Assembly (NCBI GenBank): GCA_018340375.1
Contig: JAFFJZ010000017.1
Coordinates: 4,454,001 to 4,518,000 of the forward strand
Source of the DNA: Gonatopus flavifemur
Taxonomy: Eukaryota; Arthropoda; Insecta; Hymenoptera; Dryinidae
Length of the DNA: 64,000 nt
Direction of reading: 5' to 3'
Under the pieces are notes generated by a model. The model was not told the DNA's origin. It saw nothing but the letters and a program-made list of their open reading frames with translations, and ran no database searches. Positions 43,465-55,009 of the stretch are shown piece by piece. Position numbers and translations under genes: made by a program. Numbering within the stretch: position 1 is the stretch's first letter; the number at the start of each line of letters is the position of its first letter.

Positions 43465-43700
43465 AAAATATTTTGTCAGTATCGTCTGGAATTGTACGGG
43501 ACAAAAACCGACTGAAAACCTGACAAAACCTGATAAAAATATTTTTATCTGGATTTTTCGGACATACCAAGCAAGTGCCGAGCCCGTCAGGGGTGGCTGA
43601 AATATATTTTGTCAGTATCGTCTGGAATTGTACGGGACAAAAACCGACTGGGAACCTGACAAAAAATTTTTTGTCTGGAACTGTCGGACATTTGGAGTGG
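43465..43700. repeat. Direct repeat, ~136 bp apart
   Basis: TTTTGTCAGTATCGTCTGGA followed by ATTGTACGGGACAAAAACCG occurs at about 43470 and again near 43606, with the downstream AACCTGACAAAA also shared. It adjoins the 130-bp array and shares the CGGACAAAATATTTTT words. Confidence 0.7.
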
Positions 43701-44349
43701 AGTTGAACGCTGGAAAAAAATTTATATTGTCTGGATGATTCAGAACGTAATGGAATTTAACACATCCACATCTCATACATGTCTGTTCGCTTTTTTACAT
43801 AAATAATTGGATATATATTTGTTGAACAATGCAGACCGGATTATACATAGAGATCGTGTATATGAACGGCAGATAACTTAACTTAACCTAACCTAACGTA
43901 GAATAGTATAATATAGTATAACGCACGCTATAGTGACTACCTTGGTTGAAACCCTATTATATATATTAAGATACACATAGAAATGCCGGTCGCGAGAATG
44001 ATTCGTCCTCGTCATATGTGTCAGGATTTGAAGGAACTAGAGGACCAAAAATACATGTTAAATTGAAATATTATTATAGAACTGAACACACATCCATTCG
44101 AATAAAATTTAATTTCATAATATAAGAAATTATTGTATAGTAAATCACAATTATTCGTGAATGGGATTCTGCATGTCTTCATCATGGAAATTTGAACGAA
44201 AATTCAGAATTGTAAACCAGTCGATATACACGGGGAAAACTGACTGGGTTGAAGGTATATTATGAACCACTGACGGTATTCATGATATATTTTTCACACA
44301 ACCTAACTAAATAGTCGATATTGAATGTTCATAGGTTGAGAGAAAAATA
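43701..44349. other. Intergenic, short CCTAA run
   Basis: AACTTAACCTAACCTAACG at about 43879-43897 contains two to three units of the insect telomeric repeat complement (CCTAA); too short to call telomeric. ACACGGGGAAAACTG at 44230 resembles one end of the TA-flanked MITE class without a partner. No gene. Confidence 0.35.
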
Positions 44350-44351
44350 TA

Positions 44352-45637
44352 TTAGGTGTACAAATAAGTTTCCGCGGTTTGTCAAAAGATGGCCCCACCA
44401 GAAGGTTATGGAGAAATTGTCAGATGTAAAACGTAATATCCCAAGTTTAGTCATCTGGCAACACCATAACCTTAAAGTACTAGTGATTCCGTATCAGCAT
44501 CACGTAATTTTTTTCGTGCAAAAATGTCAAGTTTTATTCCGAATAAGCATCATTTGCGGGAACTTTTGATTTACTTCTTTAATGTGGAAAAATCTGCAGC
44601 TGAGGCGCATCGATTGCTTCTAGAAGCATATGGTGAAGCTGCTTTAAGTGAGAGAAGTTGTCAGGAATGGTTTCAAAAGTTTAAGAACGGTGAGTTTGAC
44701 GTTAAAGACAAAGAACGCAGTGGAAGGCCGAAAGTGTACGAAGACATGGAATTAGAAGTACTATTGGAGGAAGATTCGTCCCAAACGCAAAAAGAACTTG
44801 CACTTACTCTACAAGTGACTTAACAAGCAATTTCACATCGTTTAAAATCGTTAGGAATGATTCAAAAACAAGGAAATTGGGTTCCATATGAACTAAAGCC
44901 GAGAGACGTTGAACGCCGATTATGCATGAGTGAAACGCTGCTTGCCAGGAATAAAAAAGAAGAGTTTTTGCATCGTATAGTCACTGGTGACGAAAAATGG
45001 ATTCACTACGATAATCCAAAGAAGAGAAAGTCATGGGTTAAGCCCGGCGAACCATCAACATCGACAGCTAAGCCGAATATTCATGGAAAAAAACTCATGC
45101 TGTGCATTTGGTGGGATCAGCTTGGTGTCGTGTATTATGAATTGCTGAAACCAAGCGAAACCATTACTGGAGCTCTCTACCGAACACAATTGATGAGATT
45201 GAGTCGGGCACTTAAGGAAAAACGCGCCCATTACTACTCCAGACACGACAAAATTATTCTTTTACACGATAATGCTCGTCCACATGTTGCGGCGCCGGTA
45301 AAAACATACTTGGAAACACTCAACTGGGAAGTTTTACCCCACCCGCCGTATTCACCAGACTTAGCCCCTTCTGATTATCACCTGTTCCGGTCGATGGCAC
45401 ATGGTCTGTCTGAGCAGCGCTTCACATCATATGAAGACACCAAAAATTGGGTAGATTTGTGGATAGCGTCAAAAGATGAAGAGTTTTTTCGACGGGGTAT
45501 CCGAATGTTGCCAGAAAGATGGGGAAAAGTAGTGGCAAATGATGAAAAATACTTTGAATAAAACGTAATGTACTTTTCCTTTACAATAAATTCCTAATTT
45601 TTTATAAAAAACCGCGGAAACTTATTTGTACACCTAA
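44352..45637 (+). mobile_element. mariner element (mellifera type), nearly intact
   Basis: 1286 bp, the usual mariner length. Termini TTAGGTGTACAAATAAGTTT and the complement are perfect over about 28 bp (to CCGCGGTTT), flanked by TA (44350-44351, 45638-45639). It contains a full-length transposase frame with a single stop codon, so it is a recent insertion. Confidence 0.9.
44524..45561 (+). pseudogene. mariner transposase, one in-frame stop
   Basis: 345 codons, the family's normal length. The N-terminal HTH region (HHLRELLIYFF...SCQEWFQKFKNGEFDV) is followed by RSGRPK, then a second HTH (QAISHRLKSLG) and WVPYELKP. Catalytic D34D triad: TGDEKWIHY, LLHDNARPH and SPDLAPSDYHLF, with exactly 34 residues between the second and third aspartates. 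The only lesion is TAA at 44821-44823 in LQVT-stop-QAISHRL, most simply a CAA glutamine codon changed by one base; frame is kept on both sides. The enzyme would excise mariner DNA and insert it at TA. Confidence 0.9.
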
Positions 45638-45653
45638 TACTTATTCTCAATAA

Positions 45654-45820
45654 CATAGGCGTGTCTATTGTGGGTGTCGTGGGAGTCTAAGATTGATTTC
45701 TTTCCATAACAATATTATCTAGAGACAAAAAAGAATATCTAGAAAAAATATATACAATGTGCTGTCTTGCAAAAAAAAGTAACTGGCACCAACAATTTGA
45801 CTACCCTAGACACACCTGTG
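45654..45820. mobile_element. hAT-like MITE with 8-bp duplication (7/8)
   Basis: The ends CATAGGCGTGTCTA and TAGACACACCTGTG are inverted repeats. The flanks CTCAATAA (45646-45653) and CTCAATAC (45821-45828) look like an 8-bp target duplication with one change. 167 bp, inserted just beyond the mariner. Confidence 0.65.
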
Positions 45821-45828
45821 CTCAATAC

Positions 45829-46377
45829 AAATTTTATATTTTGATGAAATGAATCTGATACTGTTTTTAGTACAATAATTTTATTTTGACAAAATATAAT
45901 TATCAACATTCATCAAATCTCCTTATTACAAAAAATTTATAAACTATTAGGGGTGGAGGTTCATTATTATTTCTTATTCATCATTGGGAACTGGGAAGTT
46001 GAATTGAATTAAGATAAATTTCTCTCGCATCTATCATACCTCCTATTCATTATCACTAAATAAATTTGTCTATCGATATATTAACGTGGATCAACACATT
46101 GAGATTCCATTAAATATTCAAATGATCCCAAAACAGTATTCTCATCACCCTATCATAATTTTTCTACTTAATTATTCACAGCGTATTTTAGGAACAATGA
46201 GTATCTCGAGGTTTTCCTATGCACTTGTTTGTGTGTTTTATTTTTTCTCCCCAACATTATGGATTCAAAACTCAATAATAATTGATAATTGAATTCTGAT
46301 TGAGTTTTGTTATTGCAAAACATCCGATGGTTTATAATCGATTGATTAGAAATGAAAATATGTATATATATTCCTTG
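45829..46377. other. Intergenic, nothing recognised
   Basis: AT-rich. I looked for an EnSpm terminus here; CACTAAATAAATTTG at 46051 starts with CACTA but no complementary end was found beyond 53 kb. Confidence 0.4.
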
Positions 46378-48815
46378 TTAGAACCATAATTTTGAGATAT
46401 AATCATACCCATCACTGAGGCTGTTGATGTAACTAACAATACAACTTCCAATCTCCTCAATAGATAGAATACACCAAGAATAATCATTCATGTCATAAAT
46501 TCTGCATGCACGTAAATATTCAATGAAGTATACATCACGTAATTTTTTCGCCACTATAAAGAATGTATTTTCATTCAGAATTATCATGGTTTGTATGATA
46601 AAAAAAACTGCACCATTCTCTTCAGAAATTGTGATTACAGTATTTCTATTCATTTGTTTCCCCTTATATTTAATCCATTTCGTAATGCAAATATATTCTG
46701 GAATATCTTTGAACAATTCGGTTGAAAAGTCCTCGACATTTTCTAAGTCATTCAAAGCAACAAATTTCCTTGGACCGGTCGTAAATAAAACTTTCGACTC
46801 ATTGTAGAATAAGAAGCGAAAATTCAAACGTAGCTGATGTTTTATTGCAATTGTTCTGCAAATATTCACATCAGCTAACGGCTGATGAAATCAGCTAACT
46901 GCTGATCGGGCAATTGATTTGCCTCCTTGGTGTTTTCCCTCGAAACGCATCGACGAAATTTTGCAAAGTGGTCCAACAAATTCGTGAATAATGCACAAAA
47001 AAATGGTGCTTCGGTTTCAAAGGAGCTTCGCATCCCTTCAAGGTTTGCAGATATTCTTGAACGACAAATCGTAATATTTGATGCGTTTCTTCCGTTATAA
47101 TCGGACTAAAAACTAAATTTGTAAGATCCTGTAAACCTAATAATAGTTGCCAGTATTTATTATCAGGTGGTATTGAATCTCCAATAATAAGATTCATATT
47201 TTGTACCGTCTCGCTTGAAGACATGATGATACATTTGTTTTTCAAGTGTACCTCTACAATTTCCGAAGGCTTATTCGTGTTCTTATTGCCGCCATAATGG
47301 AAACCTTTTATTCTTGAACTTAAATGGTTTAAAGTGAATAGTTTCTGTTCAAAAATGTATTTATGCAGTAAAAATGCGAGATCATATCTGCATATCCCTT
47401 CAAGGATATCGTGCATGATATCAACGCTAAACTTGCGTATAACATGGAATCCGTTTAATTTGCTGAAAACACACTCTTCTTGGATTCCTGATAATTTTAG
47501 ATTTTTTTGTGATAGACCTCCCTCATAATTTTCTTTGGTACGTATTTGACAATCCATTATATCAATGACCTTATTGATATCCTTATTTTGTGTGAGACAA
47601 AACCTACAAAAAGTGGATGCTCTGAAACTCTCCAAATATCTAAGAATAGAATGTAACCCTAAATTATCACCCAAGATGAGACACAATACAAAATAAATTT
47701 GTTTTTCTCCATCATGCAATTTTATACCAATTCCTTCGTGAGCCAGAAAGTTCATTTCTTCCGATATTCTTCCGAAAATATATTCATCCCTACACAATTT
47801 CCTATCTAATGTATTAAACAGTACAAACAAGAATATATTCTCAATCTTCGAAACCATATCAGGTGGTAAACATGGAATATTCAGATAAATTGCACCACAC
47901 TTGTTGGTCCCTCTATGACTGCCTGAAGGGTTGTTACATTCGTAATCATCAAAGTATAGGAACAGTGGCATCACAATTTTCTCTCTATGGAGAAGCGATT
48001 TTTCTTCCCATAATTTGCTTTGCACGAAGTTTTCTATAATTTCCACATGATTTTTCAAGTGCTTTATCAAAAAGTGTCCTATCAAAAATCCCTGGTAATC
48101 CGAAATACTTTTTGAATACCTGCCTGATAGGAACAAATTGTGCCACCACAGGAACTTTTTTCAGATGAGATATTTCATTTTTTGTAACATATTCTGTCCT
48201 TTCTCCAATGATGTAATTTTCAGGAACTATGAATGTGTCTCGATTTTTAAATTGTATGAATCTCAAATGTTCTGTTAGTAGGTGGTCTAAATGATTATAT
48301 GAGTCTTTAAACAGATCTGATATTCTGCTATTCAAATTTTCATTGGTATTCGGAGATTGGATAAGATTCATTACATCACTTTTGACACAAGCCACTATAT
48401 TCTCAATTTAATCATGAACGTTCGCAATAATATCATTGGCCCTTTTTCGAGGAATGTCTGAAAAACTGTATAATTTACTAAGGAACTTAAGGGCATCGGT
48501 ATACAGATCGTTTTCCTCATTACACTGTGGCTTTTTGGTCTCATTTTCAAAGTTTACATCATGATTAATGTCATCATCAGAAAATTCATTTCCAAATATA
48601 CTTTCAGTTTCTGAGTCGCTAGAATCAAAATCTACATTGAAATAATTTTCATTGTGGATTTTGGCGTCTGAATTTTCAATTGATGAGAACGATTGATTTA
48701 CACATTTTTTTGACTCATGTATTGTCCGTCTGTGTGTCACAAATGAACGAAGTGTTGAAAAAGACGCTCTACAATTGTCATTACATTGAAAATTATTCAG
48801 GTTTGAGTGAGACAT
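46378..48815 (-). pseudogene. EnSpm/CACTA-type transposase (metazoan), decayed
   Basis: Reading on the minus strand: an N-terminal C2H2 finger (FQCNDNCRASF...HRRTIH), an acidic Ser-rich stretch, then the transposase body with FGLPGIFDRTLF, YFDDYECNNPSGSHRGTNK, IPCLPPDMVSKIENIFL, LGDNLGLHSILRYLESF, FCRFCL, FSVDIMHDILEGICRYD and LKPKHHFFVHY. These are the recurring blocks of animal EnSpm (CACTA) transposases. The C-terminal part (ICRTIAIKHQLRLNFRF...) is in another frame. Lesions: an in-frame TAA at 48408-48410, a frameshift near 48080, and a frameshift with a small duplication near 46880. The enzyme would mobilise CACTA elements; this copy is dead. Confidence 0.75.
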
Positions 48816-51597
48816 TTGTACGTGTTGTATATATGACTTATGATCTGCAATACAAGAACAAATTCAGAACATTTATACATCTGAGATAAATATGGATGAA
48901 CAAATGGAAAATGAAATACTTTGGGAGAAAATATATAAATATTTTTTCATAAGATGAAAACTGAATATCAGTATATTCAGATTTCACTTCAATTTCAGTA
49001 TATCCAAAACTTTCAACAATTTTATAGTGAATTACGAAATGAAACAGCTCACTACTCTTACTTTCCGATAGGAATAGCTGGCAAATTATGTTGTACTAGT
49101 CCGATTAAAATCTGAACCGATCCCCCTACTTCATCACCAGTAACGTCAATATCATAGCAGCTTTTTGAAAGAACATCCATAATGTATAAGCATGAAATGG
49201 ATATTCACAGTCTATCACGAAAAATATTCTCTTCGCTTCGTACAAAATGTCGTTCATTATAACGAAAGTTTGACGCACATTTTCCAGAGGTCCAATAATG
49301 ATGACACATGGCTGGAAGCTTTCACTTCTTTCAGCAAGATCAGTTTCCACGCGTTCTATTGTTGCGTCTACATCTGTAGCGTTCTGAAAATTCAAGGAAA
49401 TGAAAATTCAAATATAAATGTTTTCAAATCAATAAATTGATAATGATCAGTGCGCTAATAGAAAAATGGAACACAAATTCCGTACATTGAACTTCTATCA
49501 ATCTCAATTCATTTCCGATTGATTGATGGAAGAGAATTCAGTACACAAACCTGAAAGTGCAGTACAAAGCAATTTCGTCTTGTTTGAACCGTGGTTTTTT
49601 CTTTCAAATTATTTGGATTTTCCTCTTGTTGTTTTCTTTTACGAGCAACTTTTAGAGGTTCGATGAGAGCAGGTAATAACATGAGGATAATCCCATCTTT
49701 TTGTTCTGAAAATTATCCAAATCAAGATTCCAAATCGCCGTTTATTTAAAGAACTACTACTTATGATTTGAATAGTTTAATGAACATACCATCTTTCACA
49801 GCAGGTAACACATGCTTCAATACTTTGTCATTATCCCCTGAGAACTGTTTTTTTTGTATTTCACGTTCCAATACTTCCCTGATTATAGGCCACCTACTGG
49901 ATAAAAGTGAACCTTTTCCAGCGTACAAAATCTCGAAATCTTCGTTTAACTGAAAAATTTATGGAATTATTTTCACCAAATCTACTCCCAGTTGGCACCT
50001 AAGAGGTAAAAAGTTTGAGAAATATTCATGAATGTTGAGTCGATGGACAAGTAATGATCTTCTTCTCTACGTTTTCCTCCAATATTGGCGAACCACTTCT
50101 GCAGGTTCTGTATTGGTTTTCAACCATAAAATCTTCTGATCCTCTATTGAAGCCATATGGAATTCAATGGTTGAATTCAATGAAATTAACAATATATATA
50201 CGTCTCCAAATCAATCATGAAACGATAAGAAAATCCATGAAATATCCTATAATATACACCATCATCAGAGATAAGTGGTAATGTCATCTCATTTCCATCA
50301 GTTTTAATTGACTTAGATGAGAGGCCGTGATCTCTCAAAGATATTTTCAAGTAGCTGTAACGGAACCATAGTTTACCACTAGGTTCAGTTCGATGGCCAT
50401 TCTCTACTCTAAAAAGTACATAATATGTAGCAGCACATTCTCCCTTGAATAATGTTTCTATCTCACGAGCTAATGCAATAAGAAGACTGGGAGAAATTCT
50501 GTGTAGGGATAGAATTTTTCAAAATTGAACATATCAAACCAATCACAATTATTTGAAGACATCACTGTTCTCCAACGGGAAGGTCTTTCAAAATATTATT
50601 TTTTTCCCGTCGGATTATGACACGACATAACAATGGTCTTGTTTTTCTTATGAATGAATTATTATGATCGAAGTATGATTTCAATATAAGTTTACCGTCG
50701 GCATCATTCTTCAAAAAGTTTTTGAAACCCTGTAAATCAAATTGATTTGCACTGACAAATGCATAACCAGAAATGATGAGATTGATAGCAGTATTCTCCC
50801 GCAGTCATTGTAACGCCTTTTATAAACTCCATTTTTTTCATGATTACATTGATTACATCGATTACTTACAGTATTTTCATATGCGATATTCGCATTCCCT
50901 TCTCTTTGTTGATGGACTGCTGGAATAGATGACTCGATTAAGGGTTGTTGAATATTTTTGTGTAGTATAGGTGGATCATCGGCTGTTCTACAGTTCTAAA
51001 ATGCCATAAAAAATATATGAATCTGATACAATAAGAACCTTGATATTCTACTCCAAATATTTCAACCCAAATTTCATACTATTAATTTTTTTCACACCTT
51101 TTAGAGTGATTGTTCATTGTTAGAACAGTTAGAATAAAATATTGCAAGTACAGAAATATATGCAAAGTGCTTTTATCAAAAGTAAAAGTCCAATCTCAAG
51201 GAGTAAAATCTTCACCCTTTGTTTGGTGAATAATTTGAAATTCATTATATACTGTTTGCAACGTATCGGAAGTGGATATTCACGAATTCAATTAACGCCC
51301 TGTACATGATCAAAAAAGGAAGTAAATAAATAAATACCTACATTTGATAAATCAGCAAGTATTCGCCCATCACTCGCCAAAGTAAGTTGTGCTCCGCCAT
51401 CGATTTGCAAAGAATTGCTTGGCTCGTTCAATAAATGGATGGATTATCCTATTAATTATAATTTTATTGAATTCAGAAAATATTCATCTTTTTCTCCAGG
51501 CACAGATTTGAATTTTTCAGTATTAGATATATATTTAGAGTATTTTATACCCAAGCAATTGAAAATTTTTGTTTGCATGTCCAAAAAATCCGTGTTC

Positions 51598-51790
51598 TTC
51601 AAGTTTGAATCGTTTATAGAAACGAAACAAAAATTTAAAGTCATAAAATCTGATGAATCATTGGTGTTCATCTTCGGGAATTAATTCCTTGGAACTAAAC
51701 ACATCGTTTGAAGAAGGTACTACGAGATTGTGGGTCTTCACCAGCTGAGTATTCGATTACCAAATCGTTTCAATAAACGATTGGGACTTC
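51598..51790. mobile_element. GAATCGTTTA short element
   Basis: TTCAAGTTTGAATCGTTTAT at the left pairs with AATAAACGATTGGGACTTC at the right. The interior (AAATCTGATGAATCATTGG, CCTTGGAACTAAACACATCG) aligns with 28230-28428. It lies in an intron of the minus-strand gene. A more diverged copy is at 51974-52182 (GTTCTTAAAGTTGAAATAG...CTTGAGTTCAAGAAC), and ends of further relatives occur near 52497 and 53000. Confidence 0.6.
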
Positions 51791-52651
51791 AGCAACGTGA
51801 AAATCATGTCTTTGATAGTGAAAAATTTGGAGGAGTGATATTGTTGATTCCATAATTATTATGCATAATTTTATAGGCACGATTTACCCGGTATGTATTT
51901 TCAGGATGGATTGAATCAATTTGAGAATGACGATTATAATGAATTAATGAATTTTATATCCACTCACTCAATGTTCTTAAAGTTGAAATAGTTTATTAAC
52001 ACGAATTCGGAATCGAATACAAAAAATATTGAAACATCCATACTTTCATTTTTCCTGAGTCAAATTTAACTAGCACTTATTATTGAACAGCTTTGAGTTC
52101 CAAACATATTCATCAATTCGAAATAGAATTTGTCATAATCTGTTATGAATTCGTTTCAATAATCAACTTGAGTTCAAGAACATCTCACTCACTTATAACT
52201 GATCAACTCATATCACATGACTCGATTACCTGTAAACATTTGTCCTTATCATGCTGAAACATCTCAAATGTTGAGTTTTCCAACGCGATGAAGCTGAAAT
52301 ATGCATGTCAAATGAAATATACACAATCCAATTCCCTCGGGAATGTGGTACGAATGAAAACATGAAGATGTGATAAATGAAATGAATAAGTACACCAAAA
52401 TGTCCAAGATAATTTATAGAACATTTGAATATTGATAAATAATAGCAAATTGTCAAGAAAGTTGAATATATGATACTCACACTCATATGATCAAAATTCG
52501 AATCGTTTATCAACCTTTAATTGGTATCATTATTTTTTCGAAAATTTTTCAGATTTGAATAATTCGATTATTATTCATTCCCCGGTACTATTTCTACTTC
52601 AGAGAGAGGAAGAGGCACACTTTTATGGGTAAATAATGTCCTTATATCCGG

Positions 52652-52780
52652 TTAGGGAACGTACCCATACTACGTGACCTTTTTATTTGTCTCGTTCCTT
52701 GTTGCACCAACTTCAGGCATAATGAGTAAGATAGAGAAGGAAGTAAGAAAAAGGTCACGTGGTATGGGTACGATCCCTTA
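52652..52780. mobile_element. Foldback MITE (AGGGAACGTACCCATAC ends)
   Basis: TTAGGGAACGTACCCATACT pairs with ATGGGTACGATCCCTTA, and CACGTGACC-type arms (TACGTGACCTTTTT / AAAAAGGTCACGTG) pair inward. 129 bp, in an intron of the minus-strand gene. Confidence 0.65.
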
Positions 52781-53218
52781 GATGGAAAATCTAAGGCATT
52801 GAAACTTTTTCCTCAGCGATATCACAGATCGCGCTACCAATTAACGGTCAACACGAATCGATAAATTAACTTTGGCAAATGTAAAAATATAGATATTCCT
52901 AATCCTGCAACATCGTTATTCTTCAATACTTCTCTTAAAAAATCAATTTCGCGATCGCAAGATCAATCCAAACAACATATTCTTTATGTTCTCGAAGAAT
53001 TTCGTTCTGATAAACGATCCAAATTTTGACGATATTCACACGTTTGGATGATCGAGGAAAAACGAAGGTTACGTTTAAAAAATCACGAATACACTATCCA
53101 CTGATGGTACACATACACTCTTCATTATAATTTCAATATACTTACTTAAAGTGTTGTCTTCTACTCGTTTGTATATCCCACACGCCTTACGAATTGTAAA
53201 AGAATTGGAAAACTGCAT

Positions 53219-54261
53219 TACTTTTCAACTTACACACTCAACACGATGTGAAGAACACTAGTAGAATATTGTTTTCACAGTTACATGAGAGAGACGGAAT
53301 CAAAATATGCTGCTGATGCTCTTATACTTGTCTCACTTCATTTGTTTTGTTATCTCTAAATTCGTTATTGACACGTATAGTCGGCTTTCCCGCATATATT
53401 CATATACATAAGTTGAAAAATTACTACATTTCCTTGCACATTTTATGGTGCTCTTTAAGCCTGTTCAAATTTAATACATTAATCGATTAAATATTATGCA
53501 CTCCCATTGTACGTTATCGTTTGAGTGTGGGAAAGATATAGATGAATGTGGTGTTAATTCAACATGAGGGTAATTAATACAGTGGTGTATGACTCCTAAT
53601 ACACAACGTAGTAAATTTAGAGATACGATAATATTGAATTTTGATGCGCATGTCGTATTCTTCTCTTCCTGTGTTTAAAAAAGCGATGTAATTCACTATA
53701 ACCTGTTGTGTTGATAGAAAATGTAGTAATATTCTGTTCATACACGAAGAAAAGTTTATAATAAAAATTATCATAAGACGTATCGTAGTTGTGGGACATA
53801 CTTTGATTATGGCGAGTAGAAGAATATCCATATAAAAACTGCATCAAAAAAACAATCTATGGTTTACGTATGATGAATTTCATACATAAATTTTCCAACA
53901 GAACAACGGTTTTGGAATGATGTTCATCTTTGATATATGATGCACGATCAGCACAATTCACTCATAGCATATCAAAAATCAAGAGGAACGGAAATTGGTC
54001 ATAAAAAGACAAGGTATTGTCATATTTACAACTCACTAGCATCGCATTACATTGAGAATTTATCAGAATGCATTCATACTTCAAGGGAAATCATATTACA
54101 TTCAGATTCGTAGTTTTTCGTATATTCGTTACGTATGAATATGAACTGAGCAATATTGCATACCCACGAATACGTTCAGTGAATTCCTGATAGAATATAA
54201 TAATGTACGCCATACGCAGAATCAAAATTCTTGATCAACACAATCATCTATTGGAAAGCAG
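53219..54261. other. Upstream region of the minus-strand gene, nothing else recognised
   Basis: CACTAGTAGAATATTG at 53259 begins with CACTA but has no complementary partner near 46 kb, so I do not call it an EnSpm end. No coding sequence recognised. Confidence 0.4.
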
Positions 54262-54543
54262 CCCATACAGCAAAAGAGTCCCCACGAAGAGCTCCCGTTA
54301 TGACAGTAAACATGAATTCATTATAAACACTTTGAATTCAAATTGAATTCTTGATGAACACTCTACTGTTCAGGAAGAATTCATGTTGTCAGTTCATGAA
54401 GAATTCTCCAGGCATTCAACATGTATTCGTTTTGAATTCATTGAATTCATATTGAATTCATTTTCACTGACATAACGGGGACTGTTCCAAGAACTCGTTG
54501 AGGAGTCTTTAAGAATTGAAACGGGTTATTTTTGCTGTCTGGG
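54262..54543. mobile_element. CCC-ended MITE with GAATTC words
   Basis: The ends CCCATACAGCAAAAG and TTTTTGCTGTCTGGG are inverted repeats flanked by AG (54260-54261, 54544-54545). The 282-bp interior is a loose palindrome containing about ten GAATTC or near-GAATTC words. It is the same subfamily as 61766-62046 (shared AGAGTCCCCAC and CATAACGGGGACT). Confidence 0.8.
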
Positions 54544-54616
54544 AGACGATCGCGTTTGTTCACATATACACTTGTACATAATGTACACAACGTGTTGTAT
54601 ATCTTCTTTCCTAATA

Positions 54617-54735
54617 CACGGAAAAAAAGATGATGTTGGATTTACAATGTTTCGTTCGATCACCATAGAAATATTAGGGGTTTCTATGGTGATCGAACGA
54701 AATGTTGTAAATCCAACATCATCTTTTTTTCCGTG
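54617..54735. mobile_element. TA-flanked near-perfect hairpin MITE
   Basis: CACGGAAAAAAAGATGATGT pairs with ACATCATCTTTTTTTCCGTG; the stem of about 54 bp continues through TTTCGTTCGATCACCATAGA to a short loop ATATTAGG. TA on both sides (54615-54616, 54736-54737). 119 bp, almost no arm divergence. Confidence 0.85.
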
Positions 54736-54915
54736 TATAAGAATTCGTATGGACCCTAGTGGTGAAAATCGTAATTTATATATTTCTAGTCGGTTTTATT
54801 AGAATACGAAGTCAGTATTGATAGTTATTAAACAGTGATTCATTGTGGTATCGTGTGGCCAGTCAATTATTCATTCAGCGTTCTTACCAAAAGTGAAAAA
54901 TATTATTGATAAGTG

Positions 54916-55009
54916 ATGAAGATTTTCAATCAATTTTCGGCATCAATCATGCTGAACGTAAATTACTTCATTGTCGACACCGAGACATTACCGATATTTT
55001 CTCAAGCAG
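54916..55009 (+). other. Exon-like open block with GTTAGT donor
   Basis: ATG at 54916 opens 31 codons (MKIFNQFSASIMLNVNYFIV...) ending at CAAGCAG|GTTAGT. The matching acceptor would be TTTTACATTCAG at 55102-55113. The LINE 55122-61436 duplicated exactly this acceptor (ATTCAGCGTGGA), so a second copy follows the LINE at 61437-61448. Joined to either acceptor the frame ends within about ten codons. Coding potential is weak; it may be a leader exon or a non-coding RNA. Confidence 0.25.

Larger units (their letters stand above)
49077..53218 (-). pseudogene. Decayed multi-exon gene of an arthropod multicopy family, beside EnSpm
   Basis: At least ten exon-like blocks on the minus strand: 53146-53218 (MQFSNSFTIRKACGIYKRVE, GTAAGT donor), about 52231-52294, about 51345-51411 (QIDGGAQLTLASDGRILADL), 50870-50996 (GTAAGT donor), 50566-50800 (LILKSYFDHN...VIIRREKNNIL), 50260-50498 (ISPSLLIALAREIETLF...TYYVLFR), 49977-50150 (LKTNTEPAEVVRQYW), 49790-49949 (YAGKGSLLSSRWPIIREVLE), 49551-49705 (GIILMLLPALIEP) and 49077-49383 (QPCVIIIGPLENVRQTFVIM). 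Several junctions are phase-consistent. From memory this order of blocks matches a widespread uncharacterised arthropod family; function unknown. Lesions: TAG at 50067-50069, no clean acceptor near 50800, a probable frameshift near 49160. Ends 260 bp upstream of the EnSpm transposase on the same strand. Confidence 0.55.

Noticed and set aside
43875..43898. Interstitial telomeric repeat (CCTAA)n
   Set aside because: Only two to three imperfect units; expected by chance in AT-rich DNA.
53255..53275. CACTA terminus of an EnSpm element at CACTAGTAGAATATTG
   Set aside because: No complementary terminus was found beyond the transposase near 46 kb; CACTAAATAAATTTG at 46051 does not match it.
54572..54802. 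76-residue frame at 54.6-54.8 kb
   Set aside because: It reads through a near-perfect hairpin MITE.
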